Positions 1 to 7,551 of a DNA stretch of 12,026 nt are shown piece by piece; position 1 is the first letter of the stretch; each line of letters begins with the position of its first letter. The notes under the pieces are model-generated. The model made no database searches, was not told where the DNA came from, and saw nothing but the letters and a program-made list of their open reading frames with translations. The DNA lies in assembly GCA_037445555.1 (NCBI GenBank), contig JBBIKG010000032.1, positions 1 through 12,026 of the forward strand, in the 5' to 3' direction. This DNA comes from JAAYJT01 sp037445555. GTDB lineage: Bacteria > Bacteroidota > Bacteroidia > Bacteroidales > JAAYJT01. The position numbers and the translations under genes were made by a program.

Positions 1-1405
1 GGTTGATGCTGTATGCTGATGAATTTACGTTATTATAAATGCCTTCCAGTCCGTAGAGCAGGTTGATGGATGCAGAGAAACTTTTTCTGAAGTCCGCATT
101 CAGCGTAAGTGCATCCACCTTTTCAATACGACTGGTTCTGACGGCGCTGGCCAGTCTTCGATCATGACGACTTTCTTCATTGAACTGGTAAGCCAGTGTG
201 ATTTTTGCCTCAGATGCCCAGCGGGCAATGTTGGCAGCCCTGTATTGAAAATGATGCATCATCCATCGCTGCGGTCCGTAATACCAGTCGCCGAAACGCA
301 GTTTGCCAGACCGGTACTCGATCAGTCGGTCATAGCGGGGAATATCTGAACTCGTAGAGTAATGAAATCCGTACTGAAACTCGCTGGCATTACCGGGCTT
401 GTATCGAACTTTTTGTGTAAAATTCATCTGGCTGTAACGTGAAGGAGCCATAACACTCTGGTCGGTCAACGTTACAATGCTGTCCTTTTTCCCGGTCCAT
501 GCGGCGTATTCTTTCCGCAGCCCAAAGTCGCCGAGGGCATCGCTGCGCTTTTTCCCGGCCTTCAGGTCGCCAAATCCTGAGCGGGTAAAATGGGTGGACC
601 AGGCTATATACTTGTGATCGCCCTCGATCGAAAGGCCTAAGGTTTGCTCGTCATTTACCGTTCCACACCTCATCATGGGCCGCACGCGGAATTGAACCGA
701 GTCGCTGTGGCTAATCGGCGGAAGATGCGTTGTAAAACTCATTACACCACCCAAGGCATCACTTCCGTAAATGACAGATCCGGGACCAAAAATCACCTCG
801 GTTTTATCAACCACCGCTGCATCAAGGGTGATCACATTCTGAAGATTGCCGCTGCGGTAGATTGCATTGTTCATCCTTACCCCGTCAATCACAAGCAAGA
901 CGCGGTTAGCCGCAAAGCCCCTCAGCATGGGGCTTCCGCCGCCGAGCTGACTCTTCTGCACATAAATGCCGGGAATCTGAGCCAGCAGGTCGGCTGTGGT
1001 CTGGGGATTCTGAAACTCCGCCTCGCGTGAGGTCAGAGTCGAAATCTTCATTGGCAGCTCTTTTGTGACCTGTTCCCAACGTGTGGCTGTAACTTCGACT
1101 TGTTCAAGCTCGAAAGCCCTGATCGTCAGGTAAACGATACCATGAGCCTGCTGCACCGACGAATACACCATTCTTGCCGCCTGATAGGCTGGATGCTGAA
1201 ACAACAGGGTGTCCTGGGGGTTTAACCCAGCGATGGGGGCAATTCCATTCCGGTTGGTAAGCGATGATTTGTGAGCCGACTGATTATAGATCAATACATT
1301 TTCAACGGGCTTCAGGTCGGATTTATCTACCACACGTATCGTTTGGGCAGAGAGGGTTGAGACAATTAACAGTAAGGGAAGCAGTATCTTCAGGTCTTTC
1401 ATCAT
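1..1405 (-). CDS. TonB-dependent outer-membrane receptor, heme/hemoglobin-receptor-like (C-terminus outside the window)
   Basis: A frame read by reverse complement is open from ATG at 1405 to the left edge, giving 468 residues with no stop. Residues 1-20 form a signal peptide (MMKDLK, then a Leu/Ile/Val run, cleavage near LSA-Q). Residues 21 to about 105 resemble the carboxypeptidase-regulatory-like beta-sandwich that precedes the plug in many Bacteroidota receptors, ending in EQVEVTATR. The plug follows (about 113-225), with SPMLRGFAANRVLLVIDGVR at 158-177 and FGPGSVIYGSDALGG at 206-220. The barrel begins near 230 and includes SSDIPRYDRL. The RGF/NRVL/DGVR pattern with NNAIYRSGN is typical of hemoglobin/heme-type receptors in this phylum, but the ligand cannot be read from sequence. 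It would import its substrate across the outer membrane using TonB-ExbBD energy. A second ATG at 1402 is equally possible. At least a third of the barrel is missing. No SusD partner lies on the visible side. Confidence 0.93.
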   Translation of the reverse strand, partial: MMKDLKILLPLLLIVSTLSAQTIRVVDKSDLKPVENVLIYNQSAHKSSLTNRNGIAPIAGLNPQDTLLFQHPAYQAARMVYSSVQQAHGIVYLTIRAFELEQVEVTATRWEQVTKELPMKISTLTSREAEFQNPQTTADLLAQIPGIYVQKSQLGGGSPMLRGFAANRVLLVIDGVRMNNAIYRSGNLQNVITLDAAVVDKTEVIFGPGSVIYGSDALGGVMSFTTHLPPISHSDSVQFRVRPMMRCGTVNDEQTLGLSIEGDHKYIAWSTHFTRSGFGDLKAGKKRSDALGDFGLRKEYAAWTGKKDSIVTLTDQSVMAPSRYSQMNFTQKVRYKPGNASEFQYGFHYSTSSDIPRYDRLIEYRSGKLRFGDWYYGPQRWMMHHFQYRAANIARWASEAKITLAYQFNEESRHDRRLASAVRTSRIEKVDALTLNADFRKSFSASINLLYGLEGIYNNVNSSAYSIN

Positions 1406-1757
1406 TCGTTGGGTATGGTAGCGCAAAATTGAAAAAATATTAGCAGAATTACCGGACTGCAAAGAAAAATATCAAGCAAGTTTTAATATGATTATAAAAC
1501 CGGCCACTAACTTGTAGTAATATTGGTGCCTGCAATTAAATGGATTTGGTCAGAATAAAATGATTGTACCATTCCTCAGGGGAATAGGTTTCTGTAGGTT
1601 AATAATTGGGAGTCTCTGAAAACAATTGACCATTGAAAATGTTATTTTAGCAACTGTTTCAGGCGAAGTAGTTTTATGCCGTAATTTTAATCCCCAACTT
1701 TCAAGATGAAACATGCGTTCATTTAACTTTCGACCTATACCCTAAAACTCATCATCT
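1406..1757. other. 352-bp divergent intergenic region between the receptor gene and acn
   Basis: This stretch is AT-rich and has no credible ORF. It must hold the promoters of both divergent genes. On the plus strand there are two imperfect matches to the Bacteroidota promoter pattern (TTTG, about 19-21 nt, TAnnTTTG), listed separately. On the minus strand I see only CAATTTTG (7 of 8 to the -7 box) about 15 bp before the receptor start, without a good -33 partner. A short inverted repeat, ATTCC-TCAGG-GGAAT, lies at 1571-1585. I saw no convincing Fur box, riboswitch or small RNA. Confidence 0.6.
1699..1731 (+). promoter_or_regulatory. Candidate promoter for acn
   Basis: TTTC (1699-1702), a 21-nt spacer and TAACTTTC (1724-1731) match the Bacteroidota -33/-7 pattern TTTG/TAnnTTTG at 3 of 4 and 7 of 8 positions. 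It would give a leader of roughly 20 nt before the acn ATG. A second imperfect candidate lies further upstream: TTTA at 1646-1649, a 19-nt spacer and TAGTTTTA at 1669-1676. Both are assigned by pattern only. Confidence 0.35.
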
Positions 1758-4025
1758 ATGTTGTTCGATCTGGATATCATACGTCAGTTTTATACCAAAT
1801 TACCCGAGCGGGTTGAAAAAACCAGGCTGCTGCTCGGGCGTCCGCTTACGTTAAGCGAAAAAATACTTTACGCCCATTTATTTGATTTCGAATCGCGCAA
1901 AGCTTTTATGCGTGGCGAAGATTATGTTGATTTTGCGCCCGACCGGGTGGCCATGCAGGACGCTACAGCACAAATGGCGCTGCTACAGTTCATGAATGCA
2001 GGCAAGCAACGTACTGCAGTTCCAACCACAGTCCACTGTGATCATCTTATACAGGCATACCAGGGTGCCGGATCTGACCTTGAACTGGCACTGGAACAAA
2101 ACCGCGAGGTGTTTGATTTTCTGCAGAATGTAAGTCTGAAATATGGAATCGGCTTCTGGAAACCGGGTGCGGGCATCATACATCAGGTAATTCTGGAGAA
2201 TTATGCCTTTCCGGGAGGTATGATGATCGGTACTGACTCGCATACGGTTAACGCCGGCGGGCTTGGAATGGTTGCCATAGGGGTTGGTGGCGCAGATGCG
2301 GTAGATGTTATGGCTGGAATGCCCTGGGAATTGAAAATGCCAAAACTCATCGGCATAAAACTCACAGGCAAGCTGAGCGGATGGGTGTCGGCGAAAGATG
2401 TCATTCTTGTGGTAGCCGGCATACTTACCGTAAAGGGTGGCACAGGCTACATAGTAGAATACTTTGGCGAGGGTGCCGATTCAATTTCTGCCACCGGAAA
2501 GGGAACCATATGCAACATGGGGGCCGAGATTGGCGCCACCACCTCCATATTTGGCTTTGACGACAAGATGAAGGTTTACCTCGAAGCCACCGGTAGAGCT
2601 GATGTGGCTGCATTGGCCAATCATGTGCGCAGGCATCTGCGTTCGGATGAAGAGGTATACGAAAAACCTGAGAAGTATTATGATCAACTGATCGAAATCA
2701 ATCTGTCAGAACTTGAACCATATATCAACGGACCGTTTACTCCGGATGCTGCCTTTCCTGTTTCACAGTTCGTGAAAAATGTGACCCAGAAACAGTATCC
2801 TCTGACACTCGAGGTAGGCTTGATCGGTTCGTGCACCAATTCGAGCTATGAGGATCTGACAAGGGCAGCATCGGTGGCCAGGCAGGCTGCATCAAAAAAA
2901 CTGAACGTGAAAACCGAATTCATTGTTACTCCGGGTTCTGAACTGATTCGTTATACCGCCGAACGCGATGGTATTTTATCGGTATTTGAAGACATCGGGG
3001 GTGTTATAATGGCCAATGCTTGCGGGCCATGCATAGGGCAGTGGAAACGCCACACCGACGATCCTGAACGAAAAAACTCCGTCATCAACTCATTCAACCG
3101 GAACTTTGCTAAACGCAACGACGGGAACCCAAACACCCACAGCTTTGTCGCCTCGCCTGAAATGGTTACCGCTATGGCCATTGCCGGCAGGCTCGACTTC
3201 AACCCGCTCACCGATACGCTGTTAAATTCGATGGGTGAATCAGTCAGGCTGGATGAGCCACAGGGTATTGAATTACCCCTGATGGGATTTGATGTGAAAG
3301 ACACCGGATATTTGGCCGCGAAAGGCGATTCTGTTCCCGTTGAAGTACGCATTGCTCCTGACTCTTCGCGCCTGCAGCTCCTTGAGCCTTTCAGGCCATG
3401 GAATGGTCAGGATTACAAAGGGCTCAACCTGCTCATCAAGGCAAAAGGAAAATGCACCACCGACCATATTTCGATGGCCGGCCCCTGGCTTCGGTTCCGC
3501 GGCCATCTCGACAACATCTCTGATAATCTTCTGATGGGGGCAGTAAATGCATTTAATGATAAAACCAACCACGTCCTGAATCAGCTCAACGGAGAGTATG
3601 ACAAAGTATCGGCTGTAGCAAGGCATTACAAAAAGCTGGGTGCAGGATCGGTCGTAGTGGGTGACGAGAACTATGGCGAAGGTTCGTCGCGCGAGCATGC
3701 AGCCATGGAGCCCCGCCATCTTGAAGTAAAGGCTGTGCTGGTGAAGTCATTTGCGAGAATCCACGAAACAAACCTGAAGAAACAAGGGATGCTAGCCCTG
3801 ACCTTTTCCGACAAATCAGACTATGATAAAATCAGGGAAGACGACCGTATTGACATCGTCGGCCTTACCAATTTTGCACCAAACCTGCCCCTGACTGTTG
3901 TGTTGCATCACTCCGACGGAACCGCTGATCTGTTTACAGCAAACCATTCGTATAACTCACAGCAGATCGCTTGGTTCAGGGCAGGCAGTGCATTGAATCT
4001 GATAAGGCAGTTCGAACGAATATAG
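1758..4025 (+). CDS. acn: Aconitate hydratase (mitochondrial-type aconitase)
   Basis: This 755-residue enzyme interconverts citrate and isocitrate through cis-aconitate in the cytoplasmic TCA cycle. The three cysteines that hold the [4Fe-4S] cluster are Cys359 (in GSCTNSS) and Cys422 and Cys425 (in ANACGPCIGQW), nearly the numbering of mature pig mitochondrial aconitase. Substrate and catalytic motifs include VHCDHL (92-97), GTDSHT (158-163) and GEGSSREH, whose Ser643 corresponds to the catalytic serine. Domains 1-3 fill about 1-500, and the C-terminal swivel domain carrying GSSREH follows a linker near 520-550. Similarity to eukaryotic mitochondrial aconitase runs the full length, while bacterial AcnA (about 890 aa) and AcnB differ in size and motifs. 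The ATG at 1758 puts the N-terminus where the family starts. It is first in a rightward run, with porQ only 31 bp or so downstream and no terminator seen between them. Full length, nothing missing. Confidence 0.97.
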   Translation: MLFDLDIIRQFYTKLPERVEKTRLLLGRPLTLSEKILYAHLFDFESRKAFMRGEDYVDFAPDRVAMQDATAQMALLQFMNAGKQRTAVPTTVHCDHLIQAYQGAGSDLELALEQNREVFDFLQNVSLKYGIGFWKPGAGIIHQVILENYAFPGGMMIGTDSHTVNAGGLGMVAIGVGGADAVDVMAGMPWELKMPKLIGIKLTGKLSGWVSAKDVILVVAGILTVKGGTGYIVEYFGEGADSISATGKGTICNMGAEIGATTSIFGFDDKMKVYLEATGRADVAALANHVRRHLRSDEEVYEKPEKYYDQLIEINLSELEPYINGPFTPDAAFPVSQFVKNVTQKQYPLTLEVGLIGSCTNSSYEDLTRAASVARQAASKKLNVKTEFIVTPGSELIRYTAERDGILSVFEDIGGVIMANACGPCIGQWKRHTDDPERKNSVINSFNRNFAKRNDGNPNTHSFVASPEMVTAMAIAGRLDFNPLTDTLLNSMGESVRLDEPQGIELPLMGFDVKDTGYLAAKGDSVPVEVRIAPDSSRLQLLEPFRPWNGQDYKGLNLLIKAKGKCTTDHISMAGPWLRFRGHLDNISDNLLMGAVNAFNDKTNHVLNQLNGEYDKVSAVARHYKKLGAGSVVVGDENYGEGSSREHAAMEPRHLEVKAVLVKSFARIHETNLKKQGMLALTFSDKSDYDKIREDDRIDIVGLTNFAPNLPLTVVLHHSDGTADLFTANHSYNSQQIAWFRAGSALNLIRQFERI

Positions 4026-4056
4026 AAATCGCCTTTTTGAAATCATTACGGCCCGG

Positions 4057-5157
4057 GTGATTACGGGGCGATTACCGGATAATATTATCTTCGGGCTCAC
4101 GTTTTTGATTAAGCCTCAACGAACAACAGTGTCCATATCCCAACATGCTTGCATACTTGTACTCCTACATTGGATGTCTTTGCCTTATGTATATCCGCAG
4201 ACAGGTGGAAAGGGGGCTTTTCAGTTCCTTACCCTTCCTGCCTCACCACGGGGTGCTGCCATGGGGGGGGCTCTGCTTTCAACCAATGACAACGATCTAT
4301 CACTGGCTTTGGCAAACCCCTCGTTGATCGCTCGCGGAATGAACAACCGGATTTCGTTGAACTTTGTTGATTTTTACGGGGATATCAACTACGGATTTGT
4401 CTCGTATTCTAGAACTTTTAACAAATTTGGAAGTTTTGCCGCAAGCGTGCAATATATCGATTATGGGGCATTCACTTACGCGGATGATACAGGATTGAGT
4501 TCCGGTATGTTTAAGGCCGGAGAGTCGGCCATAGTTTTTGGCTGGGGTCGTAGACTAGACTCCTTGTTTTCGATCGGGGCCAATCTAAAAACGATTCTTT
4601 CAAATCTTGAATCCTACTCGTCTTTTGGTCTGGCAGTAGATGTCTCTGCCACCTATCACACTCCGGACGGTCTTACTGCCACGCTGGTAGCCAGTAATAT
4701 CGGAAGGCAGATAACCACGTTTTCATCGTCAGCGGAAGCTCTGCCATTCAACCTGCAGTTTGGCGTTTCGAAAAAGCTGACACATGTCCCATTGCGTTAT
4801 TCCATCCTGCTTACGCATCTTAACCGCTGGGACCTAAGGTTCAATGACCCGTTAAAAAACTCTTTGAACCCCATTACTGGCGAGACGGCTAAAGAAGATA
4901 AACTCGGCAACCTTCTCGACAATGTGATGCGGCATGTGGTAATTGGCGCTGAAATTACGCCTGTCAGAGCATTAAGCCTGCGCCTGGGCTACGATTACCG
5001 GCTACGTCAGGAACTGAAAGTGGATGCACGAACGTCCACGCTGGGGTTTTCATGGGGTTTGGGTATTCACGTAGCCCGGTTTCAGTTCAACTTTGCCAGG
5101 CGCACCTATCACCTCGAAGGCTCGCCAAACTTTATAGGTCTCATTTTCAGCCTGTAA
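4057..5157 (+). CDS. porQ: Type IX secretion system protein PorQ
   Basis: The protein belongs to the PorQ family, outer-membrane beta-barrel proteins (FadL/PorV-like) linked to type IX secretion in Bacteroidota. The family signature follows the signal peptide: GKGAFQFLTLP, SPRGAAMGGA, DNDLSLALANPSL, then alternating Gly/aromatic strands up to a C-terminal ending in GLIFSL, typical of a barrel protein. There is no ATG start in this frame. The GTG at 4057 is the outermost candidate and gives 366 aa. TTG at 4105 (MIKPQR before a hydrophobic stretch) or GTG at 4129 would place a conventional signal peptide directly before cleavage near YPQ-TGG, so the true protein may be about 350 or 342 aa. A G8 run lies in the conserved AMGG motif. 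It sits between acn and ispH, probably in one transcript. The family call is firm; the start is not. Confidence 0.88.
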   Translation: MITGRLPDNIIFGLTFLIKPQRTTVSISQHACILVLLHWMSLPYVYPQTGGKGAFQFLTLPASPRGAAMGGALLSTNDNDLSLALANPSLIARGMNNRISLNFVDFYGDINYGFVSYSRTFNKFGSFAASVQYIDYGAFTYADDTGLSSGMFKAGESAIVFGWGRRLDSLFSIGANLKTILSNLESYSSFGLAVDVSATYHTPDGLTATLVASNIGRQITTFSSSAEALPFNLQFGVSKKLTHVPLRYSILLTHLNRWDLRFNDPLKNSLNPITGETAKEDKLGNLLDNVMRHVVIGAEITPVRALSLRLGYDYRLRQELKVDARTSTLGFSWGLGIHVARFQFNFARRTYHLEGSPNFIGLIFSL

Positions 5158-5213
5158 CGATGGCGAAGTAGGTAAATGGATAACAAGTCGTCAAATCGAT
5201 AAAACCTATAAAC

Positions 5214-6086
5214 ATGAGAGTTGTGGTTGATGATAAGGCGGGGTTCTGTTTCGGGGTTACCAATGCCATTAGGCATGCCGAAACGCTTCTGGACCAGGAT
5301 GGCTCGCTCTGCAGCCTAGGCGAACTTGTACACAATGAGCACGAAGTGGCGAGGCTCGAGGAAAAAGGACTTGAGGTAGTATCACGCGATCAGTTAAGGG
5401 AGCTCAAGGGTAATAAATTGCTGTTCAGAGCTCATGGCGAACCCCCTGCCACCTATGCATTGGCCGATTTGCATCAGGTTCAGATCATCGATGCTACATG
5501 CCCCATTGTGAAACATCTTCAGAGAACTATACGACGCCTGACGGAGTCGGATGCGTATGCCCAGGTGGTAGTGTTTGGAAAAAAGAACCATCCCGAGGTC
5601 GTCGGGCTCGTCGGGCAGGATCCGGGCAGGATCCTTGTTGCCGAAAATGAACTAGATGTCCCTGCACTCGATAAGACCAGAGACGTACATCTCTTTGCCC
5701 AAACAACCGTAGCCCCGGAGAGTTACAACCAGCTTGCCGAAGCAATATCTGATTACCTGGCACAGCGTGACGGCACCCCTACGGCACAGTTGTTTCAGCA
5801 CAATACCATTTGCCGCCAGGTTACCGATCGCATCGCCCATCTGAAAGTATTTGCAAGCGCACACGACGTCCTGCTTTTTGTTTCGGGAAAAAACAGCTCA
5901 AACGGCCGATTTCTGTTTGGCAAATGTGCAGAGGCAAACTCAGCGGCGCACCTAATATGCGAAGAAGGGGATATCCGAATGGAATGGTTTAAAAAAGCAT
6001 CGTCGGTAGGAATTACCGGTGCCACCTCCACACCATTGAGTCAGTTGAACAAAATCGCAGACTATTTGCGCACTACCAAAGAATAA
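5214..6086 (+). CDS. ispH: 4-hydroxy-3-methylbut-2-enyl diphosphate reductase
   Basis: IspH (LytB) is the last enzyme of the MEP isoprenoid pathway. It reduces HMBPP to a mixture of isopentenyl and dimethylallyl diphosphate using a [4Fe-4S] cluster. The three cluster cysteines are Cys12 (AGFCFGV), Cys96 (DATCP) and Cys200 (NTICRQVT), matching E. coli Cys12, Cys96 and Cys197. Substrate-binding residues are also present: His40 (LVHNE), His74 (RAHGEPP), HPE at 126-128 with the conserved glutamate at 128, and the SGKNSSN motif at 224-230. At 290 residues it has the usual length, and the ATG at 5214 places Cys12 exactly where expected. It follows porQ by 56 bp and precedes recF by 47 bp, all on the same strand. 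The missing residues expected for an IspH fused to ribosomal protein S1 show that this is the plain form. Confidence 0.97.
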   Translation: MRVVVDDKAGFCFGVTNAIRHAETLLDQDGSLCSLGELVHNEHEVARLEEKGLEVVSRDQLRELKGNKLLFRAHGEPPATYALADLHQVQIIDATCPIVKHLQRTIRRLTESDAYAQVVVFGKKNHPEVVGLVGQDPGRILVAENELDVPALDKTRDVHLFAQTTVAPESYNQLAEAISDYLAQRDGTPTAQLFQHNTICRQVTDRIAHLKVFASAHDVLLFVSGKNSSNGRFLFGKCAEANSAAHLICEEGDIRMEWFKKASSVGITGATSTPLSQLNKIADYLRTTKE

Positions 6087-6100
6087 TCACGACGATTGGA

Positions 6101-6108
6101 TAACTTTG
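6101..6108 (+). promoter_or_regulatory. Candidate -7 promoter box for recF
   Basis: TAACTTTG, in the context ATTGGATAACTTTGC, is a perfect match to the Bacteroidota -7 consensus TAnnTTTG. It lies in the 47-bp gap between ispH and recF, 25 bp before the recF ATG. No TTTG is present at the expected -33 distance, so this is a one-box call. If real, recF and the DUF721 gene have their own promoter as well as any read-through from ispH. Confidence 0.4.
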
Positions 6109-6133
6109 CTTCAAATTTATACACAGCATTTCG

Positions 6134-7261
6134 ATGTATCTGAAGAGTCTTCAGCTGAACGATTTCAAGAACTATCACGAAGCGGAGCTGGACTTCACCG
6201 ACAAAATCAATTGCTTTTCTGGAAACAACGGGGCGGGCAAGACAAACCTGCTTGATGCAATACACTACCTCTCATTCTGCAAAAGCTATTTCAACCTGAA
6301 TGATTCGCAGAATATACGCCACGATAAGCCTCATTTTGCCCTGCACGGGACCTTTTTACGCAATGGGCCCGATACCACTTCAAAAGTTTCCTGCGTTCAG
6401 AAGCGTAACGTACGCAAACAGTTTCTGATCAATGGAAAGGAATACGAGCGGTTGGCCGATCACATAGGGTTGTTCCCCCTGGTCATGGTGTCGCCCTACG
6501 ATCGCGACCTCATCAACGAAGGAAGTGAAGTGCGCAGGCGTTACCTCGATTCGGTGATTTCGCAATTTGACAAGGTGTATCTCGATGACCTGATCAGTTA
6601 TAACAAGGTGCTATTCCAGCGAAATGCTCTTCTGAAGGAATTTGCCGAGCGAAGATATTTTGACCGGGTGATGCTCGAAATCTGGAACGAGCCACTTGTA
6701 AGAATTGGAACAGGAATATTTGAAAAGAGAAAAGCCTTTATTGAGTCTTTTGTTCCGGTGTTCAACCATTATTACTCGGTCATTACCCGGGCTGAGGAAA
6801 CAGTGGAAATAACCTATGAGTCGCACCTGCTGGGCAATGATTTTGAAGAGCAGATGAGTGTCAGCCTTGAACGCGACCTGTCTTTGCGATTTACCACTCT
6901 CGGGATTCACAAGGATGACCTCCTATTTGGCATCAACGGATACCCTGTTAAGAAATTTGGCTCGCAGGGTCAACAGAAATCCTTTGTGATAGCGATAAAG
7001 CTGGCTCAGTTTGAATATACCCGAAACATCAAAGGCTACAAACCCATCCTGCTTCTGGATGATATCTTTGATAAACTCGACGATGCGAGGGTGTCACAGG
7101 TGGTGGAGCTGGTGAGCGAACACAGTTTCGGTCAGGTATTCATCACCGATACCCAGAAAGAACGCATCCATAAGCTCACTTCCAGGCTCGATGCCCCCAG
7201 CCGCGTGTGGGAGATCAAAGTAGGCCTACCTGAGCTAATCTCAGAAAATGGTATGCTATGA
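6134..7261 (+). CDS. recF: DNA replication/repair protein RecF
   Basis: RecF is an SMC-like ATPase that, with RecO and RecR, loads RecA at single-strand gaps and stalled forks. All expected motifs are present: an N-terminal strand MYLKSLQLNDFKNY, Walker A GNNGAGKT (30-37) with Lys36, the PYDRDLINEG...RRRYLD segment (121-139) typical of RecF, the ABC signature as SQGQQKSF (277-284), and Walker B ILLLDDIFDKLD (305-316) with a D-loop-like end. The D-T-Q-K end of the ATPase core is at 339-342. At 375 residues it is full length. It ends in an ATGA overlap with the DUF721 gene, a sign of translational coupling. The neighbouring genes are not dnaA/dnaN, so this is not the classical origin cluster. 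Confidence 0.97.
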   Translation: MYLKSLQLNDFKNYHEAELDFTDKINCFSGNNGAGKTNLLDAIHYLSFCKSYFNLNDSQNIRHDKPHFALHGTFLRNGPDTTSKVSCVQKRNVRKQFLINGKEYERLADHIGLFPLVMVSPYDRDLINEGSEVRRRYLDSVISQFDKVYLDDLISYNKVLFQRNALLKEFAERRYFDRVMLEIWNEPLVRIGTGIFEKRKAFIESFVPVFNHYYSVITRAEETVEITYESHLLGNDFEEQMSVSLERDLSLRFTTLGIHKDDLLFGINGYPVKKFGSQGQQKSFVIAIKLAQFEYTRNIKGYKPILLLDDIFDKLDDARVSQVVELVSEHSFGQVFITDTQKERIHKLTSRLDAPSRVWEIKVGLPELISENGML

Positions 7262-7551
7262 GCCTGAAAAGCAATGAGGTAAAACTTGGCGATGCCATCA
7301 GGGAGGTGCTTGAGATGTATGCTCTTAAAGGCAAGCTCAACGAAACCCGCATCATTGCCGGGTGGGAACAGGTGGTCGGATCCATGATCGCACGCCATAC
7401 AACAAATCTGTACATCCGTAGAAACAAGCTTTATGCTGTGATCGATTCGCCTGCCATTCGAAATGAGCTGATGTATGCGCGTAGCAAAATTGTGGAAATG
7501 CTAAATGCTGAAGCTGGCGAAAAAGTAATTTTCGAACTCGTGCTACTTTAG
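7258..7551 (+). CDS. DUF721 / DciA-like small protein
   Basis: This 97-residue protein matches the DUF721 family: an N-terminal helix (LGDAIREVLEMYALKGKLNE), a GWEQVVGSMIARHT segment containing the conserved W-x-x-V-x-G, then a KH-like fold with LYAVIDSPAIRNELMYARSKIVEMLN. In other bacteria the DUF721 protein DciA interacts with and helps load the replicative helicase DnaB, and the gene often lies next to recF or gyrB. Here its ATG overlaps the recF stop by 4 bp, supporting a coupled replication/repair role. Whether the Bacteroidota members load helicase is not shown, so I give no symbol. Its 3' end overlaps that of the convergent rsmG by 9 bp. Confidence 0.88.
   Translation: MSLKSNEVKLGDAIREVLEMYALKGKLNETRIIAGWEQVVGSMIARHTTNLYIRRNKLYAVIDSPAIRNELMYARSKIVEMLNAEAGEKVIFELVLL

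Noticed and set aside
644..1030. 128-residue plus-strand frame at the left end
   Set aside because: It lies opposite the plug domain of the receptor, which has clear family motifs; a shadow frame.
1571..1585. ATTCC-TCAGG-GGAAT hairpin in the acn upstream region
   Set aside because: Only 5 bp per arm with no U-run and no known riboswitch features; too weak to call.
3273..3719. 148-residue antisense frame inside acn
   Set aside because: It lies wholly opposite conserved aconitase coding sequence and has no recognisable motif; its length is a by-product of the codon use on the other strand.
5613..5634. Tandem 11-bp repeat GGGCAGGATCC in ispH
   Set aside because: The protein segment has the usual IspH length with no insertion, so the repeat seems to be chance codon choice, not a duplication.
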